A DNA stretch of 64,000 bases from Pseudidiomarina aquimaris. Lineage in GTDB: Bacteria > Pseudomonadota > Gammaproteobacteria > Enterobacterales > Alteromonadaceae. The stretch spans positions 124,001 to 188,000 of the forward strand of contig NZ_PIPT01000006.1 in the NCBI RefSeq assembly GCF_003987395.1, written 5' to 3'. Shown one piece after another: positions 18,069 to 27,247 of this stretch (positions are counted from its first letter, which is position 1; every line of letters begins with the position of its first letter). The notes below the pieces were generated by a model. That model worked only from the letters and a program-made list of their open reading frames with translations. It did not search any database and was not told where the DNA came from. The position numbers and the translations under genes were made by a program.

Positions 18069-18071
18069 TCC

Positions 18072-19442
18072 ATGTTGAAGCTCAAACATTTGTTAACTGC
18101 CGTCGTGTTGGTGGCTAGCTCGTTCACAATGGCTACGCCCACTATTGCCCAAGAACCGGTTGACTTAGACCAACTTCTACAGCAGTTGAAAGAAGGTAAG
18201 TTTGCCCAGTCGCAAGCCAACCAGGAACGTGAAGCTCGGTTTCGTGCGCAAGCAGAGCAACAGCAGCAAATTCTGCGCGACGCGATTGCCCAGCGTGATC
18301 AATTAGAGGCTCTGAGTGCTGAACTCGAAGGGCAGTTTGAAGAAAATGAACGTGATTTAGCGGCACTTGAAGATGCGCTTACCCAGCGCATGGGCTCGCT
18401 GAAAGAGTTATTTGGTGTGTTGCAGCAAGTCGCTGGCGATACGGCAAGCACGCTACAGAATTCCTATGTATCAGTAGAGTTTCCAGGCCGCAGTGATGCT
18501 CTAAGTGACTTGGCACAGAAAATGGGCTCAAGCTCTAAGCTAGCCAGTATCGAAGAAATTGAGTCGGTGTGGTTTGCGCTTCAGCAAGAAATGACCGAGT
18601 CGGGCAAAGTGAGTCAGTTTGACACCACTGTAACCTTGGCGAGTGGTGAGAAAGTAGAGAAGTCCGTCGTGCGGGTTGGTACTTTCAATATGGTTGCTGA
18701 TGGCAAATACCTTGAGCTGATTCCCGGTACCGATGCTGTTGCCGAGTTAGTTCGTCAGCCGAGTGGCCGTTACTTATCGACTGTTGAAGCACTAGAGCAG
18801 GGCGATGAAAACCCAGTGCGTTTTGGTTTAGACCCTACCGGTGGCTCAATTCTTGGTTTGCTTGTGCAAGCACCGGGCACCATGGAACGTATTGAGCAAG
18901 GTTCGACTGTGGGTTACATCATTCTTGGCTTAGGTGTGATTGGTTTATTGATTGCACTGGAGCGCTTTATCACCTTGACCCTGATGGGCGGCAAAGTGAA
19001 GCGTCAATTGAAGCAAAATGATGCCAAACAAGATAATCCGTTGGGCCGCGTTATGGCGGTACAAGATAAGTATCCGCAAGTCGACACTGAAACTCTGGAG
19101 CTGAAACTAAGCGAAGCGATCTTGCGTGAGGTACCTAAGATTACCCGCAACTTGACCTTTATTAAGATCATCTCAGTGGTGGCGCCTTTGCTGGGTCTAC
19201 TCGGTACGGTAACCGGTATGATTAACACCTTCCAAGCCATTACCTTATTCGGTACGGGCGACCCGAAACTCATGGCAGGTGGTATTTCGCAAGCGTTGGT
19301 AACCACCGTACTCGGTTTGGTTGTAGCGATTCCGATGACGTTACTGTTCGCGACCCTTAACACGCGTAGCCGAAATATTGTGCACGTCTTGCAGGAACAG
19401 GCCTCTGGCATTATCGCGGAGCGTTCTGAGCGGAGTCACTAA
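18072..19442 (+). CDS. ttpC: TtpC: MotA/TolQ/ExbB-family protein with periplasmic extension
   Basis: A 456-residue fourth component of Vibrio-type TonB2 systems. Signal peptide (cleavage after IAQ, about 27), coiled coil about 45-115, a periplasmic globular domain to about 275, then the proton-channel unit: membrane segments near 278-300, 366-388 (PLLGLLGTVTGMI, the ExbB/TolQ signature) and 408-428. In Vibrio, TtpC is needed for TonB2-driven siderophore uptake; here the operon is headed by PhoB sites instead of an iron box. The stop TAA overlaps the ATG of exbB2 by one base. Confidence 0.92.
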   Translation: MLKLKHLLTAVVLVASSFTMATPTIAQEPVDLDQLLQQLKEGKFAQSQANQEREARFRAQAEQQQQILRDAIAQRDQLEALSAELEGQFEENERDLAALEDALTQRMGSLKELFGVLQQVAGDTASTLQNSYVSVEFPGRSDALSDLAQKMGSSSKLASIEEIESVWFALQQEMTESGKVSQFDTTVTLASGEKVEKSVVRVGTFNMVADGKYLELIPGTDAVAELVRQPSGRYLSTVEALEQGDENPVRFGLDPTGGSILGLLVQAPGTMERIEQGSTVGYIILGLGVIGLLIALERFITLTLMGGKVKRQLKQNDAKQDNPLGRVMAVQDKYPQVDTETLELKLSEAILREVPKITRNLTFIKIISVVAPLLGLLGTVTGMINTFQAITLFGTGDPKLMAGGISQALVTTVLGLVVAIPMTLLFATLNTRSRNIVHVLQEQASGIIAERSERSH

Positions 19443-19975
19443 TGATGGTGTTCTTCATCGACTTTTATAGTGCGATTCAGGACTTTGTTGAAACCGGTGG
19501 CCAAGTCTTACTGGTCATCGGCATCCTCATCTTCGTGATGTGGTTGATGATTCTGGAGCGCGTTTTTTATTACAGCCGTGGTCATCAGCAAGAGAAGCGC
19601 CGCGTTTTGCAAAAGTGGCAAAGCCGCGATGACAAATCGTCATGGCATGCTGAGCAAATTCGCCAGGCGATGATCTCGCGCGTTTCCTTAGCTTTAGGTG
19701 GCAAGGTTCCGGTTCTGCAAGCCTTGGTTGCGCTTTGTCCGCTGCTTGGCTTGATGGGAACCGTGACGGGCATGATTGAAGTATTTGATGTGATGGCCAT
19801 TGCTGGCACTGGCAATGCGCGTTCGATGGCAGCTGGTGTATCGAAAGCTACGATTCCAACGATGGCTGGCATGGTAGGCGCACTATCAGGCGTTTTCGCC
19901 ACCACTTGGTTGCAACGAACAGCAAAGCGTGAGCGCTTGAAGCTTGAAGATCGCATGCTGATGGAACATCACTAG
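19442..19975 (+). CDS. exbB: ExbB2 proton-channel subunit
   Basis: A 177-residue MotA/TolQ/ExbB protein, the short second member typical of TonB2 systems. Three membrane segments (about 20-38, 93-115, 128-150) with the signature LVALCPLLGLMGTVTGMIEVFD. With ExbD it converts the proton gradient into motion of TonB. Starts inside the stop of ttpC (TAATG); a second ATG follows immediately at 19445. Confidence 0.93.
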   Translation: MMVFFIDFYSAIQDFVETGGQVLLVIGILIFVMWLMILERVFYYSRGHQQEKRRVLQKWQSRDDKSSWHAEQIRQAMISRVSLALGGKVPVLQALVALCPLLGLMGTVTGMIEVFDVMAIAGTGNARSMAAGVSKATIPTMAGMVGALSGVFATTWLQRTAKRERLKLEDRMLMEHH

Positions 19976-19986
19976 AGGGTCAACTT

Positions 19987-20394
19987 ATGAAACAACATTT
20001 TGCTAATTTACTTGACGAAGAAGAAGCGCAAATTGATATGACGCCGATGCTGGACGTGGTGTTTATTATGCTGATCTTCTTCATTGTTACCGCAACCTTT
20101 GTGAAAGAGGCGGGGATTGACGTGAATCGTCCAGATGCCGCAACTGCTGTACAAAAAGATCGTGCCAACATCTTGGTTGCTATTAGCGAAACCGGAGAGA
20201 TCTGGATCAACAAACGTCAGGTCGACGTACGCGCAGTGCAAGCGAATATTGAACGGCTATATGCCGAGAATCCGCAAGGTTCAGTAGTGATTCAAGCTGA
20301 CAAGCTCGCGACTACCGAAACCCTGATCAAAGTCATGGATGCAGCACGGGCTGCTGGTGTGTTCGATGTCTCGATTGCCGCACAGGAAGAATAA
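19987..20394 (+). CDS. exbD: ExbD2 subunit (biopolymer transport)
   Basis: A 135-residue ExbD/TolR protein with one N-terminal membrane helix. The family motif IDMTPMLDVVFIMLIFFIVTATF carries the membrane aspartate (Asp at LDVVF) needed for proton conduction. Periplasmic C-terminal domain follows. Gap of 11 bases after exbB and 3 bases before tonB. Confidence 0.94.
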   Translation: MKQHFANLLDEEEAQIDMTPMLDVVFIMLIFFIVTATFVKEAGIDVNRPDAATAVQKDRANILVAISETGEIWINKRQVDVRAVQANIERLYAENPQGSVVIQADKLATTETLIKVMDAARAAGVFDVSIAAQEE

Positions 20395-20397
20395 TTT

Positions 20398-21003
20398 ATG
20401 CGTTTTTTAGCTGCATTAGCCGTTGCTGCCGTTGTGACCTTAGGACTGTTTTATTTGATGCAGTCCTTCATCACCGGCGGTGAAGGTGCGATGACGGAGC
20501 CACCGAAGGGCAGCGTACTCGATTTCGTACGAGTAAAGCCCGAAGAAGTGGTGCAAGAAAAGGAACGTAAGCCACAACGTCCGCCCGAGCCTGAGCAACC
20601 CCCTGAGGATCTGCCACAGCCGCAAATGGATAGTAGCGAATTAACGCCGGGCGAGGGTAGCTACGACTTCTCTGCTGTTGCACAAGCTGACACGGGTCTA
20701 AGCGGTGGGATGAATCTGGATACTAGTGATGGTGAATACTTGCCGATTGTAAAGGTTCAGGCTGCCTACCCACGTCGTGCGCTACAGCGCGGCATCGAGG
20801 GTTATGTGGTGGTTGAGTTTACGGTCACTAAGCAAGGCACAGTTCGCAACCCACGGGTTGTTGAGGCTGAGCCTGAGCAGATTTTTGATCAAGCAGCATT
20901 GGATGCAGTGGTGAAATTTAAATACAAGCCGCGCGTTGTGAACGGTGAAACGGTTGAAGTTGAAGGCGTACAAAACCGTTTAACCTTTGAAATTGACGGC
21001 TAG
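20398..21003 (+). CDS. tonB: TonB2 energy transducer
   Basis: A 201-residue TonB: one N-terminal membrane helix (about 4-24), a short proline/glutamate-rich spacer (RPPEPEQPPEDLPQPQ, about 60-75), and a C-terminal TonB domain with YPRRALQRGIEGYVVVEFTV and DQAALDAVVKFKYKPRVV. The short length and spacer are typical of TonB2. It should contact TonB boxes of the outer-membrane receptors; three such receptors lie in this window and share the same PhoB-type promoters. Confidence 0.93.
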   Translation: MRFLAALAVAAVVTLGLFYLMQSFITGGEGAMTEPPKGSVLDFVRVKPEEVVQEKERKPQRPPEPEQPPEDLPQPQMDSSELTPGEGSYDFSAVAQADTGLSGGMNLDTSDGEYLPIVKVQAAYPRRALQRGIEGYVVVEFTVTKQGTVRNPRVVEAEPEQIFDQAALDAVVKFKYKPRVVNGETVEVEGVQNRLTFEIDG

Positions 21004-21013
21004 GAGAAAAACC

Positions 21014-22276
21014 ATGCGTAACTTACTTATTGCGATTGTTTTGCTGGTTGTTGCTCAATCGAGCCTGCAACTGGTTCATGCCCAGGAAACCAAACGAGTA
21101 CCTGCGCTGCGTGAACAAGTCTATTCACAGTTGGCGCGCGCCCAAGAATTGGCAGATAACGGGGATGTTACAGCCGGTTTAGCAGCGCTTAAAAACGTTG
21201 AATCAAAGCTCAGTAGCATGAACAGCTATGAACGAGCGATGCTGTGGAATTTCTATGGTTACATGTACTACGGCAAAGATCAGCTCGCTGAGGCGATAGA
21301 CTACTTTGCTAAGGTGGTTGATGAAGACCCTATCCCGGACGCTTTAAAGCAGAATACGTTGTTTAGTTTGGCGCAATTGTCATTGGGACAGGGGAATTAC
21401 GCAGAAACATTGAACTACCTTGAGCGTTGGCAGCAAGTTGTGGGTGATGAAAATGCGCAAAAAGCCGATGTTCTGCGTGCCCAAGCGTTGTACCAAAAAG
21501 GCGACTACCAACAAGCACTAGGTCCGATTCAGCGGGCGATTACAACTGCCGAGCAGAATGGCGGTGCTGGCGACGAAAACTGGTACGTGCTGCAACGCGC
21601 AATTCACTACGAGTTGGGACAGACAGAAGCGGTTGCATTGGTGCTCGAAAAAATGATCAAGCATTTCAATAAGCCTGAATACTGGGTGCAACTTGCCGGT
21701 GTTTATGGACAGTTGGGTAACGACGAGCAGCAATTGGCAATGCTGGAAGCTGCTTATCAACAAGGTTTCTTAACTAAAGGGCAAGACTTGCAAATGTTGG
21801 TACAAAGCTACTTCTTTGGCGGCATTCCCTACAAAGCAGGTAAGGTAATGGAACAGGCTTTGCTTGACGGCAAACTGGAAGCTAATTTACGTAACTTGAA
21901 ACTACTGGCGCAAAGCTGGATTGCGGCGCGCGAGACAGATCGTGCTGTCGCCGCACTTGAGCGCGCGGCTGAACTCAGTAGCGATGGTGAGCTAGATGCA
22001 CAACGTGCGCAAGTGTTATTGAATGCCGAGCGTTACCCGCAGGCTATTGCCGCGGCTGAAATGGCGTTGAACAAAGGCAACCTAGAAAAGCCAGGAACCA
22101 TGCATTTAGTTATCGGCATGGCTGAACTAGAACAAGAGAACTATAATCCTGCGTTGCAAGCATTTGCCAAAGCGAAAGCTTTTGACGATGCGCGCAAGGC
22201 AGCAGCACAATGGGAGCGCTATGCAACCTCTGAAAAAGAGCAAGCAGAGCGGATAAAACAGTTACAAGCGTCATAA
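21014..22276 (+). CDS. TPR-repeat periplasmic protein, last gene of TonB2 operon
   Basis: A 420-residue exported protein with a signal peptide (cleavage near VHAQ, residue 24) and tetratricopeptide-like helix pairs from about residue 35 to the end (for example NFYGYMYYGKDQLAEAIDYF and LVIGMAELEQENYNPALQAF). TPR proteins close several TonB2 operons; one has been linked to TonB2 function in Vibrio, but the mechanism is unclear. ATG at 21014 (AGGAG upstream) is used, not the upstream in-frame ATG at 20987, which lies inside tonB. The stop region overlaps a further heptamer pair GCGTCAT/ACGCCAT (22268-22285). Confidence 0.88.
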   Translation: MRNLLIAIVLLVVAQSSLQLVHAQETKRVPALREQVYSQLARAQELADNGDVTAGLAALKNVESKLSSMNSYERAMLWNFYGYMYYGKDQLAEAIDYFAKVVDEDPIPDALKQNTLFSLAQLSLGQGNYAETLNYLERWQQVVGDENAQKADVLRAQALYQKGDYQQALGPIQRAITTAEQNGGAGDENWYVLQRAIHYELGQTEAVALVLEKMIKHFNKPEYWVQLAGVYGQLGNDEQQLAMLEAAYQQGFLTKGQDLQMLVQSYFFGGIPYKAGKVMEQALLDGKLEANLRNLKLLAQSWIAARETDRAVAALERAAELSSDGELDAQRAQVLLNAERYPQAIAAAEMALNKGNLEKPGTMHLVIGMAELEQENYNPALQAFAKAKAFDDARKAAAQWERYATSEKEQAERIKQLQAS

Positions 22277-22311
22277 ATACGCCATAAAAATTTTATCGAA
22301 ACGAAAAAAAA

Positions 22312-22353
22312 CTGACATATAGTCATCAAACTGTCATAAAAGTGCCATATGCT
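22312..22353 (+). promoter_or_regulatory. PhoB-type promoter of the porin gene
   Basis: CTGTCAT (22331) and GTGCCAT (22342) at 11-base period, with CTGACAT (22312) 19 bases further upstream. TATGCT (22348-22353) begins 10 bases after the central CTGTCAT, fitting a -10. Another pair (GCGTCAT 22268, ACGCCAT 22279) overlaps the end of the TPR gene. Confidence 0.75.
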
Positions 22354-22415
22354 ATGCGCGTGTTGAGTAGGCGGGTGCCTGCTTGAATTTCAATTTAGCA
22401 ATCATGGTAACCGTT

Positions 22416-23354
22416 ATGACAGTTAAATCTTCAATTTGGACGGTACTTCCACTAACACTTCTTAGTGGCGCAGCTGCAGCTCAGGACGAGAACCCAATCT
22501 CTTTCGACTTTTACGGCAAGGCCAACCTCTCATTGCAAAGCAATGATGAAGGTGACGGCAGTGAAACTGAGTTAGTAAGCAACGCCTCGCGTATTGGCGT
22601 AAAAGGCGGTACTAAGCTTAATGATGATTTTGAAGTTATCTACAAGCTAGAGTGGCAAGTCGACCTTGCTGACTTGGGTGGTGACGGCAATTTGAAGTCG
22701 CGTAACCAGTATGTTGGCTTAAAAGGAAAATTCGGTGAGCTTACTGTAGGTCGTCGTGATACTGCGTTGAAAACGCTGCAAGGCGATATTGATCAGTTCA
22801 GCGACTACGAAGCTGATATTAAAGCGCTTTTCGAAGGTGAGAACCGTACCAGCGACACCATCTCCTATTACTCGCCAGCATTCGCTGATTTCCGTGTGGC
22901 TGGCTCGATTGTTCTGAGCGAAGATGAGACCCAAGACGACGGTTACTCTCTTGCCCTTACCTATGGCGACGAGGGTTTAGATGATACACCCTACTATTTC
23001 GGTGCTGGTATTGATCGTGATGTAGACGGTTACGATATTGAGCGCTTGATCGGTTACACCAAGGTCGCTGACACGATGTTTGGTCTTATGTGGCAACAAC
23101 AACAGGAAGTTGCAGGTACTAATGAAGCCGATGGCTTTGTTGCCAGCGTGGAGCATGCGCTTGGCAGCTGGCGCTTGAAGGCACAATACCAAATGATGGA
23201 ATTCGTTGATGGTGACGACGATTCGATTGCTTTCGGTGCTGATTACAAATTTAGTAAAAACACTAAAGTCTACGCTTGGTATACCGGTCGTGACCTCGAT
23301 ACTTTAGCGGAAGAGCAAACCTACATCGCTATTGGACTTGAACACCGCTTCTAA
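22416..23354 (+). CDS. outer-membrane general porin (Gram-negative porin family)
   Basis: A 312-residue porin (signal peptide MTVKSSIWTV...AAAAQ, mature start DENPISFDFYGK). Features: alternating beta-strand pattern, ASRIGVKGG and QYVGLKGKFGELTVGRRDT near the N-terminus (typical of 16-strand porins), an L3-like acidic loop, and a C-terminal Phe (LEHRF). With PhoB heptamers upstream it is a functional counterpart of E. coli PhoE or Pseudomonas OprP, though sequence alone does not prove anion selectivity and the loops are acidic. The start could also be ATG 22404; neither has a strong ribosome-binding site, and 22416 gives the standard signal peptide. Confidence 0.85.
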   Translation: MTVKSSIWTVLPLTLLSGAAAAQDENPISFDFYGKANLSLQSNDEGDGSETELVSNASRIGVKGGTKLNDDFEVIYKLEWQVDLADLGGDGNLKSRNQYVGLKGKFGELTVGRRDTALKTLQGDIDQFSDYEADIKALFEGENRTSDTISYYSPAFADFRVAGSIVLSEDETQDDGYSLALTYGDEGLDDTPYYFGAGIDRDVDGYDIERLIGYTKVADTMFGLMWQQQQEVAGTNEADGFVASVEHALGSWRLKAQYQMMEFVDGDDDSIAFGADYKFSKNTKVYAWYTGRDLDTLAEEQTYIAIGLEHRF

Positions 23355-23418
23355 AGTCTAATTTCTCTTGGCAACGAAAGCCTTGTAGACTATCGCCATC
23401 ACTCACTAGCTAGCTTGA

Positions 23419-24351
23419 ATGATGGCGAATTTTCTTTATATTGCGGGCTACGTTTTGATTGGCTTACTGCTCAGACGTAGCCGGCAGTTTCCCCAGAATA
23501 CCGGACAGATTCTTAATGCCTACGTAATTTACGTGGCATTGCCCGCTTTAGTACTGCAAAAGATCCCAGCGCTTACCTTCGGTAAAGAGTTGCTTTTTCC
23601 TGCTCTAATTCCTTGGCTGCTGCTGGCGCTAACTGTCCCCGTGGTGCTTTGGGTTGCGAAATGGCGTCAATGGTCGCGCACGACGACGGGTGCCATGCTT
23701 ATTGTTATCCCGCTGGGTAACACCTCGTTTGTCGGCTTTCCAATGATCGAGGCGTTTTTCGGTGCCGAGGGTATTCCGTACGCGTTACTCTATGATCAAC
23801 TCGGCTCATTTTTTATCCTCTCGATCTACGCTACCATCATTGCCGCCGTTTACAGTCATAGTGAGGGCGAGCAAGCGCAACGTCCAGCGGCCAAGACAAT
23901 CGCCTGGAAAATCATCAAGTTTCCCCCTTTCGTTGCGCTCGTGGCAGCGTTTGCACTGCGCAGCTTCACCTATCCCGATGTCATGCAGAACTTTATTGAT
24001 TCACTCGCAGTGACCCTCGTGCCAGTTATTATGGTCGCGGTTGGCTTTCAGTTGCGCTTCCGTTTACCGCAGGAAGATCGTGGACCTTTGGTTTGGGCAT
24101 TGGTACTCAAATTAGGGCTTATGCCATTGGTTGCGTTGCTGATGCTGTGGGGTTTTGGACTTGAGCAACTGGCGGTGCAGGTCACCATTATGGAAGCAGC
24201 TATGCCGGCGATGATTTCGGCTGGCGCCTTAGCCATAATGGCTGGGTTGGCGCCAACGCTCTCTGCTGCAGTGGTTGGCTACGGGGTACTCTTTTGTTTT
24301 GTCACCTTGCCACTTTGGTACTTTATTTTGCAGACCTTGCAGGGGCTTTAA
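23419..24351 (+). CDS. AEC-family (auxin efflux carrier-like) transporter
   Basis: A 310-residue integral membrane protein with about ten hydrophobic segments split in two halves. Family patterns: [18 protein letters not shown] near residue 30-50, [18 protein letters not shown] near 95-115, and [15 protein letters not shown] in the second half, all typical of the AEC/bile-acid-sodium superfamily. Substrates in bacteria are usually small organic acids such as malonate or malate; none can be assigned here. The 3' end overlaps xseA (opposite strand) by 29 bases. No PhoB sites upstream. Confidence 0.88.
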   Translation: MMANFLYIAGYVLIGLLLRRSRQFPQNTGQILNAYVIYVALPALVLQKIPALTFGKELLFPALIPWLLLALTVPVVLWVAKWRQWSRTTTGAMLIVIPLGNTSFVGFPMIEAFFGAEGIPYALLYDQLGSFFILSIYATIIAAVYSHSEGEQAQRPAAKTIAWKIIKFPPFVALVAAFALRSFTYPDVMQNFIDSLAVTLVPVIMVAVGFQLRFRLPQEDRGPLVWALVLKLGLMPLVALLMLWGFGLEQLAVQVTIMEAAMPAMISAGALAIMAGLAPTLSAAVVGYGVLFCFVTLPLWYFILQTLQGL

Positions 24352-25663
24352 TGGCGTTAAACTCGCCTTCGGCGACGCGAACCGAGAATACTTCGTCTTG
24401 GCTGAGCTGAGCAGGGTCACGAATTACTTCACCTTGCTGCGAACGCACCACTGCATAGCCGCGCGCAATCGTTTGGAGCGGGCTTACCAACTGTAAGTTT
24501 TGCACGACCGTCTGCTGGCGCTGTTGCCAGTACTTCAACATTTGCCGCATCGCCAAGTTTTGTCGCTGTTGCAATTGTTGCAGTTGTTGCTGTAGCGGTG
24601 CGAGCTGGCGCTGCGGATGTACAGCGACAAGGCGTTGTTGCTGGTAGCCCAAACGTTCGCGCGTCTGCCGTTGACAGCGTTGCATCGCTGCCGCTGCGCG
24701 GGCGATGAGCTCATCGACGCGTTGGCTGTGTTGTTGTAACCGACGCTGCGGATGTTGCTGGTCAAGGCGGTGCTGCCAATGTTGTAAGGTCTGCTGAATA
24801 AAGTTACGCTGCCGTTGCCAACACTGTTGTAAGCGGTGGTCAAGTTGTTGCAAGCGTTGTAGCACTTCACGCTGGTCACGACTCACTAACTCTGCGGCCG
24901 CTGAGGGCGTAGGTGCGCGTACGTCGGCCACGTAGTCGGCGATGGTAAAGTCCACTTCGTGGCCCACAGCACTGATGGTTGGCAATGGGCAGCTATGCAG
25001 AGCAGAGGCGAATTGTTCATCGTTAAAGCACCATAAATCCTCGAGCGAACCACCCCCACGACTGACAATCAGTACATCGACCTCGTTGCGCGCAATGGCA
25101 CGCTGCAGCGCAAAGAGTAAATCGTTGGCAGCACTCTGCCCTTGCACGGCACTTGGATAAATAATCACTTCAATGCTTGGATCACGACGTTGCAGAACGG
25201 CCAGAATATCGCGAATTGCCGCGCCCGTTGGAGAAGTGATGACGCCTACCTTACGAATCGTATCGGGCAGGGGTTGCTTGTGTTCAGGGGCAAACAGTCC
25301 TGCGGCCTGAAGCTTATTCTTCAACTGCTCATAGCGCTGCTGCAGCAGGCCTGCCCCAGCGTCTTCCATATGCTCGACAATCAGCTGATAATCGCCACGT
25401 GGTTCGTACACCGTGAGCTTGGCGCGAACCAACACCTGCATGCCGTGTTGCGGACGGACTTTAGCCCGTTGATTGGCATTACGGAACATCGCCGCGCGGA
25501 TCTGGGCGCGTTCGTCTTTGAGGGTAAAATACCAATGTCCCGAGCTTGGCGCCGCAAAGTTCGAAATTTCACCAATTAGCCAAATCGAGCCAAATCCTTG
25601 CTCAAGTACTTGACGTACTTCAGCATTCAATTGAGCAACGGTAAAAATGGCGGCATCGGGCAT
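24323..25663 (-). CDS. xseA: exodeoxyribonuclease VII large subunit
   Basis: Catalytic subunit of exonuclease VII. The 446-residue protein has an N-terminal OB-fold ([24 protein letters not shown], about 24-47), the conserved catalytic region with [43 protein letters not shown] and [17 protein letters not shown], a very glutamine-rich coiled-coil segment (about 270-390) and a C-terminal segment beginning ARGYAVVRS. Divergent from guaB, as in E. coli. Its small partner XseB is encoded 21 kb away. Confidence 0.96.
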   Translation of the reverse strand: MPDAAIFTVAQLNAEVRQVLEQGFGSIWLIGEISNFAAPSSGHWYFTLKDERAQIRAAMFRNANQRAKVRPQHGMQVLVRAKLTVYEPRGDYQLIVEHMEDAGAGLLQQRYEQLKNKLQAAGLFAPEHKQPLPDTIRKVGVITSPTGAAIRDILAVLQRRDPSIEVIIYPSAVQGQSAANDLLFALQRAIARNEVDVLIVSRGGGSLEDLWCFNDEQFASALHSCPLPTISAVGHEVDFTIADYVADVRAPTPSAAAELVSRDQREVLQRLQQLDHRLQQCWQRQRNFIQQTLQHWQHRLDQQHPQRRLQQHSQRVDELIARAAAAMQRCQRQTRERLGYQQQRLVAVHPQRQLAPLQQQLQQLQQRQNLAMRQMLKYWQQRQQTVVQNLQLVSPLQTIARGYAVVRSQQGEVIRDPAQLSQDEVFSVRVAEGEFNAIKAPARSAK

Positions 25664-25771
25664 GAGGCGGAACCTTAGTTAAGTAGCGATTAGTAAAAAA
25701 ATTAGTTTACTGAAAAGCCGATTACGAGTAAAATCTGCCCGCAACATTAACTCAGCTAGTGGGATGTTGCC

Positions 25772-27241
25772 ATGCTACGAATCGCTCAAGAAGCACTTAC
25801 CTTTGACGATGTTTTACTCGTCCCCGGTCACTCGACCGTTTTACCTCATACTGCTGACCTGCGCACGCGTCTGACGCGCGGTATTGAGCTGAATATTCCA
25901 ATGGTCTCGGCCGCTATGGATACCGTTACTGAAGCGGCGTTAGCTATTGCGCTAGCGCAAGAAGGTGGTATTGGCTTTGTCCATAAAAACATGACCATTG
26001 CTGAGCAAGCTGCACATGTACGCAAAGTTAAAAAATACGAAAGCGGTATGGTGTCTGACCCCGTTACGGTTACGCCTGACACCACGCTTGGTGAAATTCG
26101 CGCGTTAAGTGTCGAACATGGCTTTCACGGATTTCCGGTCGTTGAGAGTAGCGGTGAGCTCGTTGGTATTATCACCGGCCGTGACGCTCGCGCAGAGAGC
26201 GACAATAGCAAGCGTGTTGCCACTATCATGACGCCAAAAGAAAACCTCATCACGGTCAAGGAAAGTGCTGGCAGCGAGGAAATCTTAGGCTTAATGCACA
26301 AACACCGCATCGAAAAAATTCTCGTGGTGGATGACGCCTTCCATTTGCGCGGTATGATCACCCTGAAGGATTTCACCAAAGCTGAAAACAAACCTAATGC
26401 CTGTAAAGATGAGCTCGGTCGTTTGCGCGTAGGTGCCGCTGTCGGTGTGGGTCCTGGCACGGAAGAACGCATCGCAGCGTTGGTCGAAGCAGGCGTTGAT
26501 GTGTTGCTCATCGATACCTCGCATGGCCATTCACAAGGCGTGATTGATCGCGTCGCTTATGTTCGTAAAGAATATCCGAACCTCCAGCTTATCGCAGGTA
26601 ATGTCGCGACAGGGGCAGGTGCCAAAGCACTTGCCGATGCCGGTGTTGATGCCGTGAAAGTGGGTATCGGTCCTGGTTCTATTTGTACGACCCGTATCGT
26701 AACCGGCTGTGGCGTCCCACAAATCACTGCCATCAGTGACGCCGTGGATGCACTGAAAGGGACTGGTATTCCAGTGATTGCCGATGGCGGTATTCGCTTC
26801 TCAGGCGACATTGCCAAGGCGATTGCTGCTGGTGCGGACTGCGTCATGGTTGGCAGCATGCTAGCCGGTACGGAAGAATCTCCAGGTGAAGTAGAGCTGT
26901 ATCAAGGCCGTTACTATAAGTCTTATCGTGGTATGGGAAGCTTAGGTGCGATGAATCAGCGTCACGGCTCATCTGACCGTTATTTCCAAGCCAGTAACGA
27001 AGCCGAAAAGCTAGTACCTGAAGGCATCGAAGGGCGCATCGCCTATAAAGGCCCAATTGCGACGATTATCCATCAGCAAATGGGCGGTCTGCGTTCAGCG
27101 ATGGGGCTGACTGGCAGTGCGACGATTAAAGAAATGCGTACCAAGCCGCAATTCGTTCGTGTGACCTCTGCAGGTATGGGCGAATCACACGTGCACGATG
27201 TGCAAATCACCAAAGAAGCTCCAAACTACCGAATGGGTTAA
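25772..27241 (+). CDS. guaB: inosine-5'-monophosphate dehydrogenase
   Basis: Oxidises IMP to XMP with NAD, the committed step of GMP synthesis. The 489-residue protein has a TIM barrel with an inserted CBS pair (about 90-205), the flap/active site [11 protein letters not shown] with the catalytic cysteine near residue 305, and the C-terminal [12 protein letters not shown]. Heads the guaBA operon; guaA starts 6 bases downstream. TAAAAT (around 25730) is a plausible -10. No riboswitch-like structure is apparent in the short leader. Confidence 0.97.
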   Translation: MLRIAQEALTFDDVLLVPGHSTVLPHTADLRTRLTRGIELNIPMVSAAMDTVTEAALAIALAQEGGIGFVHKNMTIAEQAAHVRKVKKYESGMVSDPVTVTPDTTLGEIRALSVEHGFHGFPVVESSGELVGIITGRDARAESDNSKRVATIMTPKENLITVKESAGSEEILGLMHKHRIEKILVVDDAFHLRGMITLKDFTKAENKPNACKDELGRLRVGAAVGVGPGTEERIAALVEAGVDVLLIDTSHGHSQGVIDRVAYVRKEYPNLQLIAGNVATGAGAKALADAGVDAVKVGIGPGSICTTRIVTGCGVPQITAISDAVDALKGTGIPVIADGGIRFSGDIAKAIAAGADCVMVGSMLAGTEESPGEVELYQGRYYKSYRGMGSLGAMNQRHGSSDRYFQASNEAEKLVPEGIEGRIAYKGPIATIIHQQMGGLRSAMGLTGSATIKEMRTKPQFVRVTSAGMGESHVHDVQITKEAPNYRMG

Positions 27242-27247
27242 GCCGAC

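Noticed and set aside
20987-21013. Upstream in-frame start for the TPR protein
   Set aside because: It would place nine residues of tonB-overlapping sequence before a good signal peptide; AGGAG precedes the ATG at 21014.
25142-25579. 145-codon plus-strand ORF inside xseA
   Set aside because: Lies antisense to the conserved catalytic part of XseA and shows no recognisable motif; codon shadow.
25664-25771. Purine riboswitch upstream of guaB
   Set aside because: The 108-base gap also holds the xseA promoter, and I see no conserved purine-aptamer elements.
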